From contig CAJUSW010000006.1 in assembly GCA_910589485.1 (NCBI GenBank), positions 62,001 to 126,000 of the forward strand: DNA of 64,000 nt. Direction: 5' to 3'. Of the stretch, positions 44,158 through 51,857 are shown piece after piece. Position numbers and translations under genes: made by a program. The notes under the pieces were generated by a model, which was not told the origin of the DNA, did no database searches, and saw only the letters and a program-made list of their open reading frames with translations. Source of the stretch: an uncultured Duncaniella sp. (lineage in GTDB: Bacteria > Bacteroidota > Bacteroidia > Bacteroidales > Muribaculaceae). Numbering within the stretch: the stretch's first letter is position 1; every line of letters begins with the position of its first letter.

Positions 44158-45567
44158 ATGAAAAAATATATATCCATCGCCCTCCTGGCGGTAATGACGC
44201 TTCTCACGGCATGCAACGATTATATCGACGTGATGCCCAAGGGCCAACGCGTACCCACTACTTTGGCCGACTACGAGGCTTTCATGCGCAATGAATATTC
44301 GGCCAACTATCTGCCGTCACTCCAGGCCCTGTATCTCATAAATGATAAATTTGTGGGGGCCAACAACTGCCGTAATGTCGACGACCTGCGCACGGCCAAC
44401 TATATGTGGAAAGAGGACCGCGACCGTACATCGCTCAACAGCTCCACCGAGGATATGTTTGACAACGGTTATGGCATAATAAGCATCATGAATACCATCA
44501 TCCAGGCTGCCCCCACCACTACCCAGGCAACCCAGGAGGAGAAGAACGAAGTGATGGCCTATGCCTACGCAATCCGTGCGTTCGTCTACCACTATATGGT
44601 CAACTTCTATGCCGATGCCTATGATCCTGCCAAGGCCGCTTCAACTTCCGGCGTACCTTTGATATACAGCGGAGACCTCGGTACACCTTATCATCAGGGC
44701 ACCGTGCAGGAGGTGTACGAGCAGATAATAGCCGACTTCAACAAGGCTATCGAACTCGGAGTCCCTGAACAGTCAATGACTGTGATCCACCCCAACCGTG
44801 CCGCCGTCGAGGCCGGACTGGCCCGCGCATATCTCTCGATGCGCGAGTATGACAAAGCGCTCGCCCATGCCACTGAGGCTCTCGACCGCCACAACGATCT
44901 GTTTGACTGGCTCGGATACTACACCGAGAACGAGTCGCGCATCAAGGATCCCGACAATTACAATAACATCACGTCACCCATGTCGCACACATGTGTCGAG
45001 AACCTGTGGTTCTGTTCGGGACAGGGCAACCCCAACTATCCATGTGCCGACATCGATATCTCGGTGGAGCGTGCGTCACGCTTTGAGGAAGGAGACATGA
45101 AATTCCTTGTCCGTTTCAAGAAGTATCAATCCTCGACCGATACCTATTACCGCGGACTGCTCAACGGCTATTACAACTACTCAGGTATAGCCACTCCCGA
45201 GGTGTATCTGATCCAGGCCGAATGTTATGCCCGCACCGGCAAGCTCGACGAGGCCATGAAATCGCTCAACAAAGTTCGCGAGTCGCGCATACACCCCGAT
45301 CTCTACCAGGCGGCTACAGCATCCACCGAGGCCGAGGCGATCGAGAAGATACGTCTCACCAAGGACAATGAGCTGATCAACACCATCATTCCTTTCATCG
45401 ACCTCAAACGCTACAATGCCGAGGGCAAATACCAGCGCACTCTCACTAAGGAATTCGATGGCAAGACCTACTCGCTCCGCCCCGATTCCCACCTCTGGAC
45501 AATGGTATTCCCTGCCAATGCCATCAACCGTCCCGGCAACGGTACACTCACACAGAATTCCAAGTAA
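44158..45567 (+). CDS. SusD/RagB-family lipoprotein, 3' end altered by an inserted element
   Basis: The 469-residue lipoprotein (MTLLTAC, Cys 19) has the SusD fold: TPR-like helices (VEAGLARAYLSMREYDKALA) and the closing TMVFPANAINRPGNGTLTQN. It caps the SusC pore and binds the substrate. The stop codon TAA at 45565-45567 is the first three bases of the MITE-like insertion. If the insertion and one 8-bp flank copy are removed, the frame would run five more codons to a TGA overlapping the next ATG (ATGA). The loss is small and function is probably kept. Confidence 0.95.
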   Translation: MKKYISIALLAVMTLLTACNDYIDVMPKGQRVPTTLADYEAFMRNEYSANYLPSLQALYLINDKFVGANNCRNVDDLRTANYMWKEDRDRTSLNSSTEDMFDNGYGIISIMNTIIQAAPTTTQATQEEKNEVMAYAYAIRAFVYHYMVNFYADAYDPAKAASTSGVPLIYSGDLGTPYHQGTVQEVYEQIIADFNKAIELGVPEQSMTVIHPNRAAVEAGLARAYLSMREYDKALAHATEALDRHNDLFDWLGYYTENESRIKDPDNYNNITSPMSHTCVENLWFCSGQGNPNYPCADIDISVERASRFEEGDMKFLVRFKKYQSSTDTYYRGLLNGYYNYSGIATPEVYLIQAECYARTGKLDEAMKSLNKVRESRIHPDLYQAATASTEAEAIEKIRLTKDNELINTIIPFIDLKRYNAEGKYQRTLTKEFDGKTYSLRPDSHLWTMVFPANAINRPGNGTLTQNSK

Positions 45568-45751
45568 GTAAGTCTTAAAAATTAACCGCTATATGTAAGT
45601 CCTAAAGAGCTTGCCCAATAAATCTTGTTCTTTTTGGCTATTTTGGCATTGTCACTCAGTCGCATAGCTCGCTATGCTCCTTCATTCCGCAGCCAAAATA
45701 CCACAAAAATAACTGCGATTTATTTGTGCATTAATTTTTACGACTTACTTA
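45565..45751. mobile_element. 187-bp MITE-like foldback element, copy 1
   Basis: Both ends read TAAGTAAGTC (left) and GACTTACTTA (right) and continue as imperfect 20-bp inverted repeats (TAAAAATTAA). The interior is a further long dyad: AATAAATC with GATTTATT, and TTTTTGG-TATTTTGGC with GCCAAAATA-CAAAAA. It has no coding capacity. The 8-bp ATTCCAAG flanks the insertion at 45557-45564 and 45755-45762 (3 bp beyond the right end), which looks like a target duplication. It lies between susD and the TlpA-like gene and agrees with copy 2 (opposite orientation) at all but four bases by eye. Confidence 0.85.
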
Positions 45752-45776
45752 ACGATTCCAAGAACCATACATTTCA

Positions 45777-46958
45777 ATGAATTTCTTCAATAGCCTATGT
45801 CTGTCATCGGCAGTCCTGCTGACTGCCTGTACAGGCGGAATAAATAAGGATTCCTATAGGATCGTCGGCGAGGTCGATGGTCTCCCCGACAGCACAGTGA
45901 TTATCCTCACCCCGCTTGCCCACCGCTCGCTCGATCCGGTGGCCGAGGCGATGGTCAAGGATGGAAAATTTGAGATAACGGGCAAAGCCGATGAGCCTAT
46001 CGCGGTGATGTTGTCGGTCAAGGATCATTACGGATATAAGACAATAATGCTCGACAATGTGGACATGTCGATCACCGGCACGGTTACGAGTGACGAGCTG
46101 GACGGCGGGAAATGCCGTTACGACTTTTCGGGCATCACGCTGTCAGGCTCTCCGCTCACCGAAGAGTATTATGCCATGATGGCTCCGCGCCACAGGATCG
46201 ACTCGATATTCCTCGACAATCAGAGCCGTGGAGCCGAGATGTGGAACCTCCTCAACCGTGCATCGGGCGAAAAGGACCGCCGCATCATGGATTCGATACA
46301 GGCTACCGAAGAATTCCGTGCCTATGGTGAAGTGGAGAAATATTGCTTCCAAGCCTTTGACTCGGTGATTCATGCCACAGTAGAACAGAACCGCAACACG
46401 ATATGGGGCCCTATAGCGTTGCTTTCGCAACTGTCCTATCTAAGTCCTGAATTCCGGGAGGTTTACGAGTCGTTCTCCGACAGCATCAAGAATTCATTTC
46501 ACGGGCAGTTGGTGGCCCAGGAGCTGTATCCCGTAGGCCGTCCCGGTGACCGTATGCCCGAGTTCACCGCCACCACCATCGACGGAAAGGAAATCTCGCT
46601 CTCATCGCTATGCAAGGACCGTAAGTGTGTGCTTCTCGACTTCTGGGCCTCATGGTGCGGGCCATGCCGCCGTGAGATCCCCAATCTCAAGGAGATCTAC
46701 AAGCGCCATGCCGGAGATGGTTTCGAGATAGTGAGCGTGTCGATCGACACTGACGATGCTCCGTGGAAAAAGGCTGTAGATGAGGAAAAGCTCTCATGGA
46801 CCAATATCCGCGACACCGACAAATCCATCGCCGATCTCTACAAGGTGACATCGGTCCCCACGATGTACATTGTTGACAGCAACGGGTGCCTCGTTGCCGA
46901 AAATCTGCGGGGAGAGGAACTGGCGACCAGGATTGATGAAATTCTCGCTGACGATTGA
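45777..46958 (+). CDS. TlpA-like thioredoxin-family lipoprotein with DUF4369-like domain
   Basis: The 393-residue lipoprotein (AVLLTAC, Cys 18) has an N-terminal DUF4369-like domain (YRIVGEVDGLPDSTVIIL) and a C-terminal thioredoxin fold with the redox site FWASWCGPCRREIPNLKE near residue 293 and the cis-Pro segment VTSVPTMYIVD. It is a periplasmic disulfide reductase or oxidoreductase. Such proteins occur beside SusC/SusD pairs in Bacteroidales, where they may keep the locus proteins or cofactors reduced. Its start would overlap susD by ATGA if the inserted element were absent. Confidence 0.92.
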   Translation: MNFFNSLCLSSAVLLTACTGGINKDSYRIVGEVDGLPDSTVIILTPLAHRSLDPVAEAMVKDGKFEITGKADEPIAVMLSVKDHYGYKTIMLDNVDMSITGTVTSDELDGGKCRYDFSGITLSGSPLTEEYYAMMAPRHRIDSIFLDNQSRGAEMWNLLNRASGEKDRRIMDSIQATEEFRAYGEVEKYCFQAFDSVIHATVEQNRNTIWGPIALLSQLSYLSPEFREVYESFSDSIKNSFHGQLVAQELYPVGRPGDRMPEFTATTIDGKEISLSSLCKDRKCVLLDFWASWCGPCRREIPNLKEIYKRHAGDGFEIVSVSIDTDDAPWKKAVDEEKLSWTNIRDTDKSIADLYKVTSVPTMYIVDSNGCLVAENLRGEELATRIDEILADD

Positions 46959-46982
46959 TTGAATATATACCCCCCTGACAAC

Positions 46983-47022
46983 TAATTAAGGCGGATTCCT
47001 GAGCAGGAATCCGCCTTAATTA
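46983..47022. terminator. Bidirectional terminator, perfect 18-bp stem
   Basis: TAATTAAGGCGGATTCCT and its exact complement flank a GAGC loop between the convergent TlpA-like gene and the MFS gene. A/T-rich ends on both sides supply T-runs. Confidence 0.9.
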
Positions 47023-47043
47023 TATTCTCAAAGCAACCGCACG

Positions 47044-48222
47044 TCACACTATCTCGCGGGGTTTTCGGATGGGCATGTAGCGGAGGAGGCAGTAGATGGC
47101 GGCGGCGAGGGAGATGGCTCCGCCTATGTAGCCTATCTCGGCCATGAGTCCGTGGTCGGTGACGATTCCTCCCACGAATGCGCCGGCTCCGATGCCGAGG
47201 TTGAAGATGCCTGAGTAAAAGCTCATGGGCACTGACGAGTCGCGGGGAAACAGGGTGACTATCTCGTTCTGGAAGGCGATGTTGTAGACCGTCATGCACA
47301 GTCCCCATCCCACGCACAGCATGGCGATAAGCACCGGCGATACACGGGCCACAGGGAGCAGGAGCGCCATCATGGCCGGAAGCCCGAAACATGCCGAGAG
47401 TATCAGCACTCGGGAATAGCGGTAGAAGTATCTCGACATCAGGTAACTGCCTCCCAATCCGGCCACGCCAAAGAGTGTAAGTGTCAATGTCACGGCTCCC
47501 TCGGGCATTCCTGCCACCTTGAGCATGAATGGCTCCACGTAGCTGTAGCCGGTGTAATGGCCCGTGACTATCACGGCGGTGATGAGGTAGATACATATAA
47601 GCTGAGGACATTTCACGAGGCCCATGAGCATGTCGCGGCGCGACTCGTTGGTTTCGGGCTTGGGCAGTGTGGGGAATTTGAGCCACAGGCCTATGAGCAC
47701 GAGGCCCGACAGTGCGCCCAGTACGGCAAACGACATTCTCCAGCCTGCGATGATGCCGAGCACTCGGCCCAACGGCAATCCGGCTATCAGTGCGATGCCT
47801 CCTCCGGCCACCAATGCGCTCAATGCCGTGGCGCGTTTTTCCTTAGGCACTACCGCCACACCCATTGCGGGTGCTATCGACCAGAACAGCGAGTGGGCCA
47901 GGGCTACGCCTATGCGTGCTCCCATGAGCGAGTAGTAGCCTGTGGACATCACCGTGGCTACGTGGCTCAGGAAGAATACACTCACCACTCCGATCATCAG
48001 CTTCCGGAACTCCATGCGGGCAAACAGCAACATCAGCGGGAGCGACATCAGAGCCACCACCCATGCATACACCGTGATAAGAAGCCCGGCCCTTGCCTCG
48101 CTCACACCGAACGAGCCGGCGATATCGCTGAGCAGTCCTATCGGTATCAGTTCCGACGTGTTGAACGTAAATCCGGCTACCGTCAATATGCACAACGGTA
48201 GCCAGAACTTCTCTTTACTCAT
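47044..48222 (-). CDS. Major facilitator superfamily transporter, SotB-like sugar efflux type
   Basis: The 392-residue protein has 12 predicted membrane helices. The N-terminal FNTSELIPIGLLSDIAGSFG resembles the SotB/drug-efflux family, with GARIGVALAHSLFWS in helix 4. It probably exports sugars, sugar analogues or drugs by proton antiport. It is transcribed with rlmN upstream on the same strand (11-bp spacing). Confidence 0.88.
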   Translation of the reverse strand: MSKEKFWLPLCILTVAGFTFNTSELIPIGLLSDIAGSFGVSEARAGLLITVYAWVVALMSLPLMLLFARMEFRKLMIGVVSVFFLSHVATVMSTGYYSLMGARIGVALAHSLFWSIAPAMGVAVVPKEKRATALSALVAGGGIALIAGLPLGRVLGIIAGWRMSFAVLGALSGLVLIGLWLKFPTLPKPETNESRRDMLMGLVKCPQLICIYLITAVIVTGHYTGYSYVEPFMLKVAGMPEGAVTLTLTLFGVAGLGGSYLMSRYFYRYSRVLILSACFGLPAMMALLLPVARVSPVLIAMLCVGWGLCMTVYNIAFQNEIVTLFPRDSSVPMSFYSGIFNLGIGAGAFVGGIVTDHGLMAEIGYIGGAISLAAAIYCLLRYMPIRKPREIV

Positions 48223-48233
48223 CTTTCCGGGGC

Positions 48234-49298
48234 TTATTTAGCGGCTTCGCCACTCAACATTCCGCATGCGGCCTCTATGTCCTCACCACGCGATGCGCGT
48301 ATGGTTGCCGTCACGCCCATCGCGTTGAGTCGGTCGCGGAAACGCTCCATGGTGGCCTGTTCGGACGGTTGTCCCTCGAAGCCGGGAATGGCGTGGAAAC
48401 GTATCAGATTCACCCTGCAGTCCACCCCTTTGAGCAGACGGGCCAGGGCTTCGGCATGACGCATGTCATCGTTGACTCCGCGCCACATTATATATTCGGC
48501 CGACAGGCGCCGCTGGTGAGCGAAATCATATTTCCTCATCAGTTCCATGACCTTGATCATAGGGAAGGCGCGCTCCACGGGCATGACGCCCTCGCGCTCG
48601 GATGGGAATGGGGCGTGGACGCTTATGGCCACATGCACCTTGGTTTCGTCGAGCAGACGTCTCAGGCCGTCCATCTTGCCGATGCTCGACACAGTGATGC
48701 GCTTCGGGCTCCAAGCCAGGCCCCACGGGGCTGTGAGTACTTCGATGGCCTTGAGCACTTCGGCCACATTGTCCATCGGCTCGCCCATGCCCATGAACAC
48801 GATATTGGTGAGCGTCTCCGACTCGGGTATCGACAATATCTGGTTGATAATGCCTGCCGAGCTCAGGTCGCCGTGATAGCCCTGCTGGCCGGTCATGCAG
48901 AAACGGCATCCCATGCGGCATCCGGCCTGGGAGGAGACGCAGAGTGTGGCCCTCTCCTTGTCGGGGATATACACCGCCTCCACGTCGCGTCCGCCCTTGC
49001 CGTGGGTGAGGTAATCTACCTCAGCGGTACGGGTCTCGAAAAGATACTTCACGGTGCCGTCGGTGGAGCGCGATTCCAGGCGTGGGGCAGTACGTCCCAC
49101 AGTATAACGCTCCTCGAGCCATGCGCGGGCATTCTTGGGAAGCTCGGTCATCTCGGCAATCTCCCTCACGCGTCCCACGTAGAGACGGCGTGCCATCTGC
49201 TTGGCGGCAAACGGACGCAATCCGGCCTCCGCGGCCACCGCCTCAAGCTCCTTGAGGGTCATCCCTATCAGTGGCAATTTCTTGGCAATATCAGTCAT
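48234..49298 (-). CDS. rlmN: 23S rRNA (adenine-C2)-methyltransferase / tRNA A37 methyltransferase
   Basis: Starting at 49298 (MTDIAKKLPL) the protein has 354 residues and the radical-SAM Cys triad CRMGCRFC near residues 122-130. The RlmN-type second Cys lies in IEAACGMLSG near the C-terminus, and the protein also has FMGMGEPMDNVAEVLKAI. It methylates A2503 of 23S rRNA and A37 of some tRNAs. The MFS gene follows after 11 bp. Confidence 0.96.
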   Translation of the reverse strand: MTDIAKKLPLIGMTLKELEAVAAEAGLRPFAAKQMARRLYVGRVREIAEMTELPKNARAWLEERYTVGRTAPRLESRSTDGTVKYLFETRTAEVDYLTHGKGGRDVEAVYIPDKERATLCVSSQAGCRMGCRFCMTGQQGYHGDLSSAGIINQILSIPESETLTNIVFMGMGEPMDNVAEVLKAIEVLTAPWGLAWSPKRITVSSIGKMDGLRRLLDETKVHVAISVHAPFPSEREGVMPVERAFPMIKVMELMRKYDFAHQRRLSAEYIMWRGVNDDMRHAEALARLLKGVDCRVNLIRFHAIPGFEGQPSEQATMERFRDRLNAMGVTATIRASRGEDIEAACGMLSGEAAK

Positions 49299-49400
49299 AT
49301 ACATTCAATTTTCACCCGCAAAGTTACGACAAAAAATCCACACGGCGATGCTCATAATGATTCATTAACCGAGCGATGCTCATAATGGCACATTAAGTAT

Positions 49401-49431
49401 TTGTGTGGGACAGATAGTTTTAGTAAGTTTG
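49401..49431 (+). promoter_or_regulatory. Promoter of the lipoprotein-ATPase-permease set
   Basis: TTGT (49401-49404), 19 nt and TAAGTTTG (49424-49431) match the Bacteroidota pattern, giving a leader of about 35 nt before the lipoprotein gene. Confidence 0.75.
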
Positions 49432-49469
49432 CATATTGAAACTAAACAAATCATAATATATTCATACTC

Positions 49470-50876
49470 ATGAATCTCCGTCACTTATCGCTGTTGGCTC
49501 TCATGGCATTGCTCATGGGGTTGGCCACCGTATCCTGCTCCAGGCAGGGTGAACTGCTCGACACCGTTCCGGCCGATGTATCGGCTGTGGCTACGGTGGA
49601 TTTCAAAAAACTGTGTGAGGCCTCGGGCATCACGTTTACGTCGGAGGGTATCAAGGCCGATGATAAGATCAATGGCGGTGTGCGCGGCGATCTGCGCGAG
49701 ATGCTCGACCGCATGGCCCGTCTCGACAGCGAGGGGGTAGCCGATTTCAGCCGGGTGGCCGTGGCCGTGGCTGGCGACGGCGCGCAGTATGTGACCTTTG
49801 CCATAAGCGACTATGGTAAGTTGAAGGAGCAGGCGGGCGAATGGCTTGAGTGGCAACCCGATGCCGACGGTTATCATGTGGCCGATGTGGGAGACGGGTG
49901 TACGTTCCTGTGTTCATCCTCTCAGGCTTGGCTTGTGAACGATGTGCGCGGATCGGCCACCAAGGCTCTGGAGGGATTGCTCAAGAGGGCGGGCGAGATG
50001 CCGGTGACAAAGCTCGACGGGGTGATGCAGGCCCTGAGCCGTGAAAACATCGCCAATATAGCGGTGGCCTCGGGATTCATCTCATTTGCCACGGATAAGA
50101 AGTCGGACACCGAGATTCCTGCTCAGGATAAGGAGTGGAATGTGGCCTCGCTCAACACCGGAGCCGACAACAGCCTGGTGGCCGAGTGGGAAACGATGCA
50201 GTCGACCGGACGCACGGTGAAGGTTAAGGGGATGCAGAACATCAATCCGGCTCTCCTTGCTTATGTGCCCGAGGATTACAGTGTAACATTTGCCGCCGGA
50301 CTTACCCCCGAGTTCAATTGGAAGCCGCTCGAACAGTTGGCACTCGCGGTGGGCGGATTTCAGGCCGGGGCGTTCATGGCTGTGGTCAATCCGTTTCTGG
50401 AGTCGATCAACGGGTCGGTGCTGATAGCCGCCAAGCCACTCTCGGAGTATGCGCTTGCCGAGGGGGATCCCTCTGACTGGGATTTCATTGTGATGGCTCA
50501 TATGCCTCAGGACAAGATCAACAGTCTCATGACTATGATCGCCACAATGATGTCGACCGCCGGGATAGCTCCGAGCGTCAACGAGGATGGAATGATGGTG
50601 GTGCCCCAGTATGGCAAGAATCTTTATATAGGGAATGTGGACGGCTATCTCGGCATCTCCACAAAGGAGTTTGACAACTCGCGCAACAATTCCCTGGCTC
50701 CGACATTCGTAAACAAGGACATGGCGTTTGCCACGGCTTTCCCCATGGACGGTGGCGTCACGATTGATGCGTCGGTGTCGATGACGTCGGGCAAGGGACA
50801 GGCCAAGTTCAAGGTGGACGGCACCGATTCGCCCACGCTAATGTATCTGCTTTCGATATTACTAAGTAAGTCGTAA
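49470..50876 (+). CDS. Hypothetical Bacteroidales lipoprotein (468 aa), C-terminus fused to an inserted element
   Basis: This lipoprotein (MGLATVSC, Cys 23) has no family I can name with confidence. Its opening ELLDTVPADVSAVATVDFKK recalls DUF4836-like proteins of Bacteroidales. The body seems to hold two repeated alpha/beta halves (IAVASGFISFATD and later VNKDMAFATAFPMDGG). The last codons, AGT-AAG-TCG-TAA, are within the MITE-like copy 2, so the final residues SKS and the stop come from the insertion. An ABC ATPase and permease follow, and it may be their partner lipoprotein. Confidence 0.75.
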   Translation: MNLRHLSLLALMALLMGLATVSCSRQGELLDTVPADVSAVATVDFKKLCEASGITFTSEGIKADDKINGGVRGDLREMLDRMARLDSEGVADFSRVAVAVAGDGAQYVTFAISDYGKLKEQAGEWLEWQPDADGYHVADVGDGCTFLCSSSQAWLVNDVRGSATKALEGLLKRAGEMPVTKLDGVMQALSRENIANIAVASGFISFATDKKSDTEIPAQDKEWNVASLNTGADNSLVAEWETMQSTGRTVKVKGMQNINPALLAYVPEDYSVTFAAGLTPEFNWKPLEQLALAVGGFQAGAFMAVVNPFLESINGSVLIAAKPLSEYALAEGDPSDWDFIVMAHMPQDKINSLMTMIATMMSTAGIAPSVNEDGMMVVPQYGKNLYIGNVDGYLGISTKEFDNSRNNSLAPTFVNKDMAFATAFPMDGGVTIDASVSMTSGKGQAKFKVDGTDSPTLMYLLSILLSKS

Positions 50877-51049
50877 AAATTAATGCACATATAAATCGCA
50901 GTTATTTTTGCGGTATTTTGGCTGCGGAATGAAGGAGCATAGCGAGCTATGCGACTGAGTGACAAAGCCAAAATAACCAAAAAGAACAAGATTTATTGGG
51001 CAAGCTCTTTAGGACTTACATATAGCGGTTAATTTTTAAGACTTACTTA
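50863..51049. mobile_element. 187-bp MITE-like foldback element, copy 2 (inverted relative to copy 1)
   Basis: The reverse complement of this stretch equals 45565-45751 except for four bases by my reading. It has the same TAAGTAAGTC ends, no coding capacity and the same internal hairpin. It supplies the stop of the lipoprotein gene and ends exactly at the A of the ATPase ATG (51049), so it separates two co-directional genes. No clear target duplication is visible around this copy. Confidence 0.85.
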
Positions 51050-51711
51050 TGATCAATGAAATAACATTGCGCCGCGCGCTCCCCCGGGTGTTCAGGGGGA
51101 GCGAGGCGGAGGCCCCGGTCAAGGACAGCGAGGTGTGGTTGCGCCCTGAGCTTACATTCCGCCGTCCCGAGGCATATATCATAGAGGCTGAGAGCGGTAC
51201 GGGTAAATCATCGCTATGCTCGTATATCTATGGCGCGCGTACCGATTACGACGGAGAGATATTGTTTGACGGGGTGTCGGTAAGGGGATTTTCCATTGAG
51301 AAATGGTGTGAATTGCGCCGTGAGGCTCTTGCTTATCTGCCCCAGGAGATGCGCCTGTTTGCCGAGCTGTCGGTGATGGATAATATCATGGTCAAGAACC
51401 GCCTGACCGATTACCGCACCGAGGATCAGATCCTGGCCATGCTTGAGCGTATGGAGCTTAAGCACAAGGCTGGCGAGCCGGCGGGTAGGCTCAGTGTGGG
51501 ACAGCAACAGAGGGTGGCTATAGTGAGGGCACTGTGTCAGCCGTTTGATTTTCTGCTTGTTGATGAGCCTGTGAGCCATCTCGATGCGAGGAATAATGCT
51601 ACTGTGGCGCGGATGATAGCCGAGGAGGCCCGTGCCCGCTCGGCCTCGGTCATAGCCACATCGGTAGGTAATAAGCTCACACTGAGTGAATATACTCTCC
51701 TGCATCTTTGA
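51049..51711 (+). CDS. ABC transporter ATP-binding protein, compact
   Basis: The 220-residue ATPase has a Walker A ESGTGKSS at residues 48-55, a signature LSVGQQQRVAIVRALCQ near 148 and Walker B FLLVDEPVSHLD near 170. It lacks the canonical A-loop aromatic start. A basic MINEITLRRALPRVF leader precedes the core. It is of the LolD/MacB type, paired with the FtsX-like permease downstream (about 145 bp). With the lipoprotein upstream, this suggests a lipoprotein-linked envelope ABC system. The start codon forms the right border of the inserted element, so native translation signals may have been lost. Confidence 0.85.
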   Translation: MINEITLRRALPRVFRGSEAEAPVKDSEVWLRPELTFRRPEAYIIEAESGTGKSSLCSYIYGARTDYDGEILFDGVSVRGFSIEKWCELRREALAYLPQEMRLFAELSVMDNIMVKNRLTDYRTEDQILAMLERMELKHKAGEPAGRLSVGQQQRVAIVRALCQPFDFLLVDEPVSHLDARNNATVARMIAEEARARSASVIATSVGNKLTLSEYTLLHL

Positions 51712-51723
51712 GATTAAATGGGG

Positions 51724-51742
51724 AAGTATAGAGTATAGTGAT
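51724..51742. repeat. Short TATAGAG array between ATPase and permease
   Basis: GGGAAGTATAGAGTATAGTG occurs shortly after the ATPase stop, followed by TTAGTTTTTTAGATCA and other A/T-rich sequence. It is another member of the TATAGAG family, without an opposite arm. Confidence 0.6.
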
Positions 51743-51857
51743 TAGTTTTTTAGATCACGGGATGGCTAAATTACTTGTCCTTTGGTCCTATGGTCTAAAA
51801 AATCGGACTGGAAATAGCTAATTATATATGTGGCCGTTGGGCCTGTAAAATGATATT

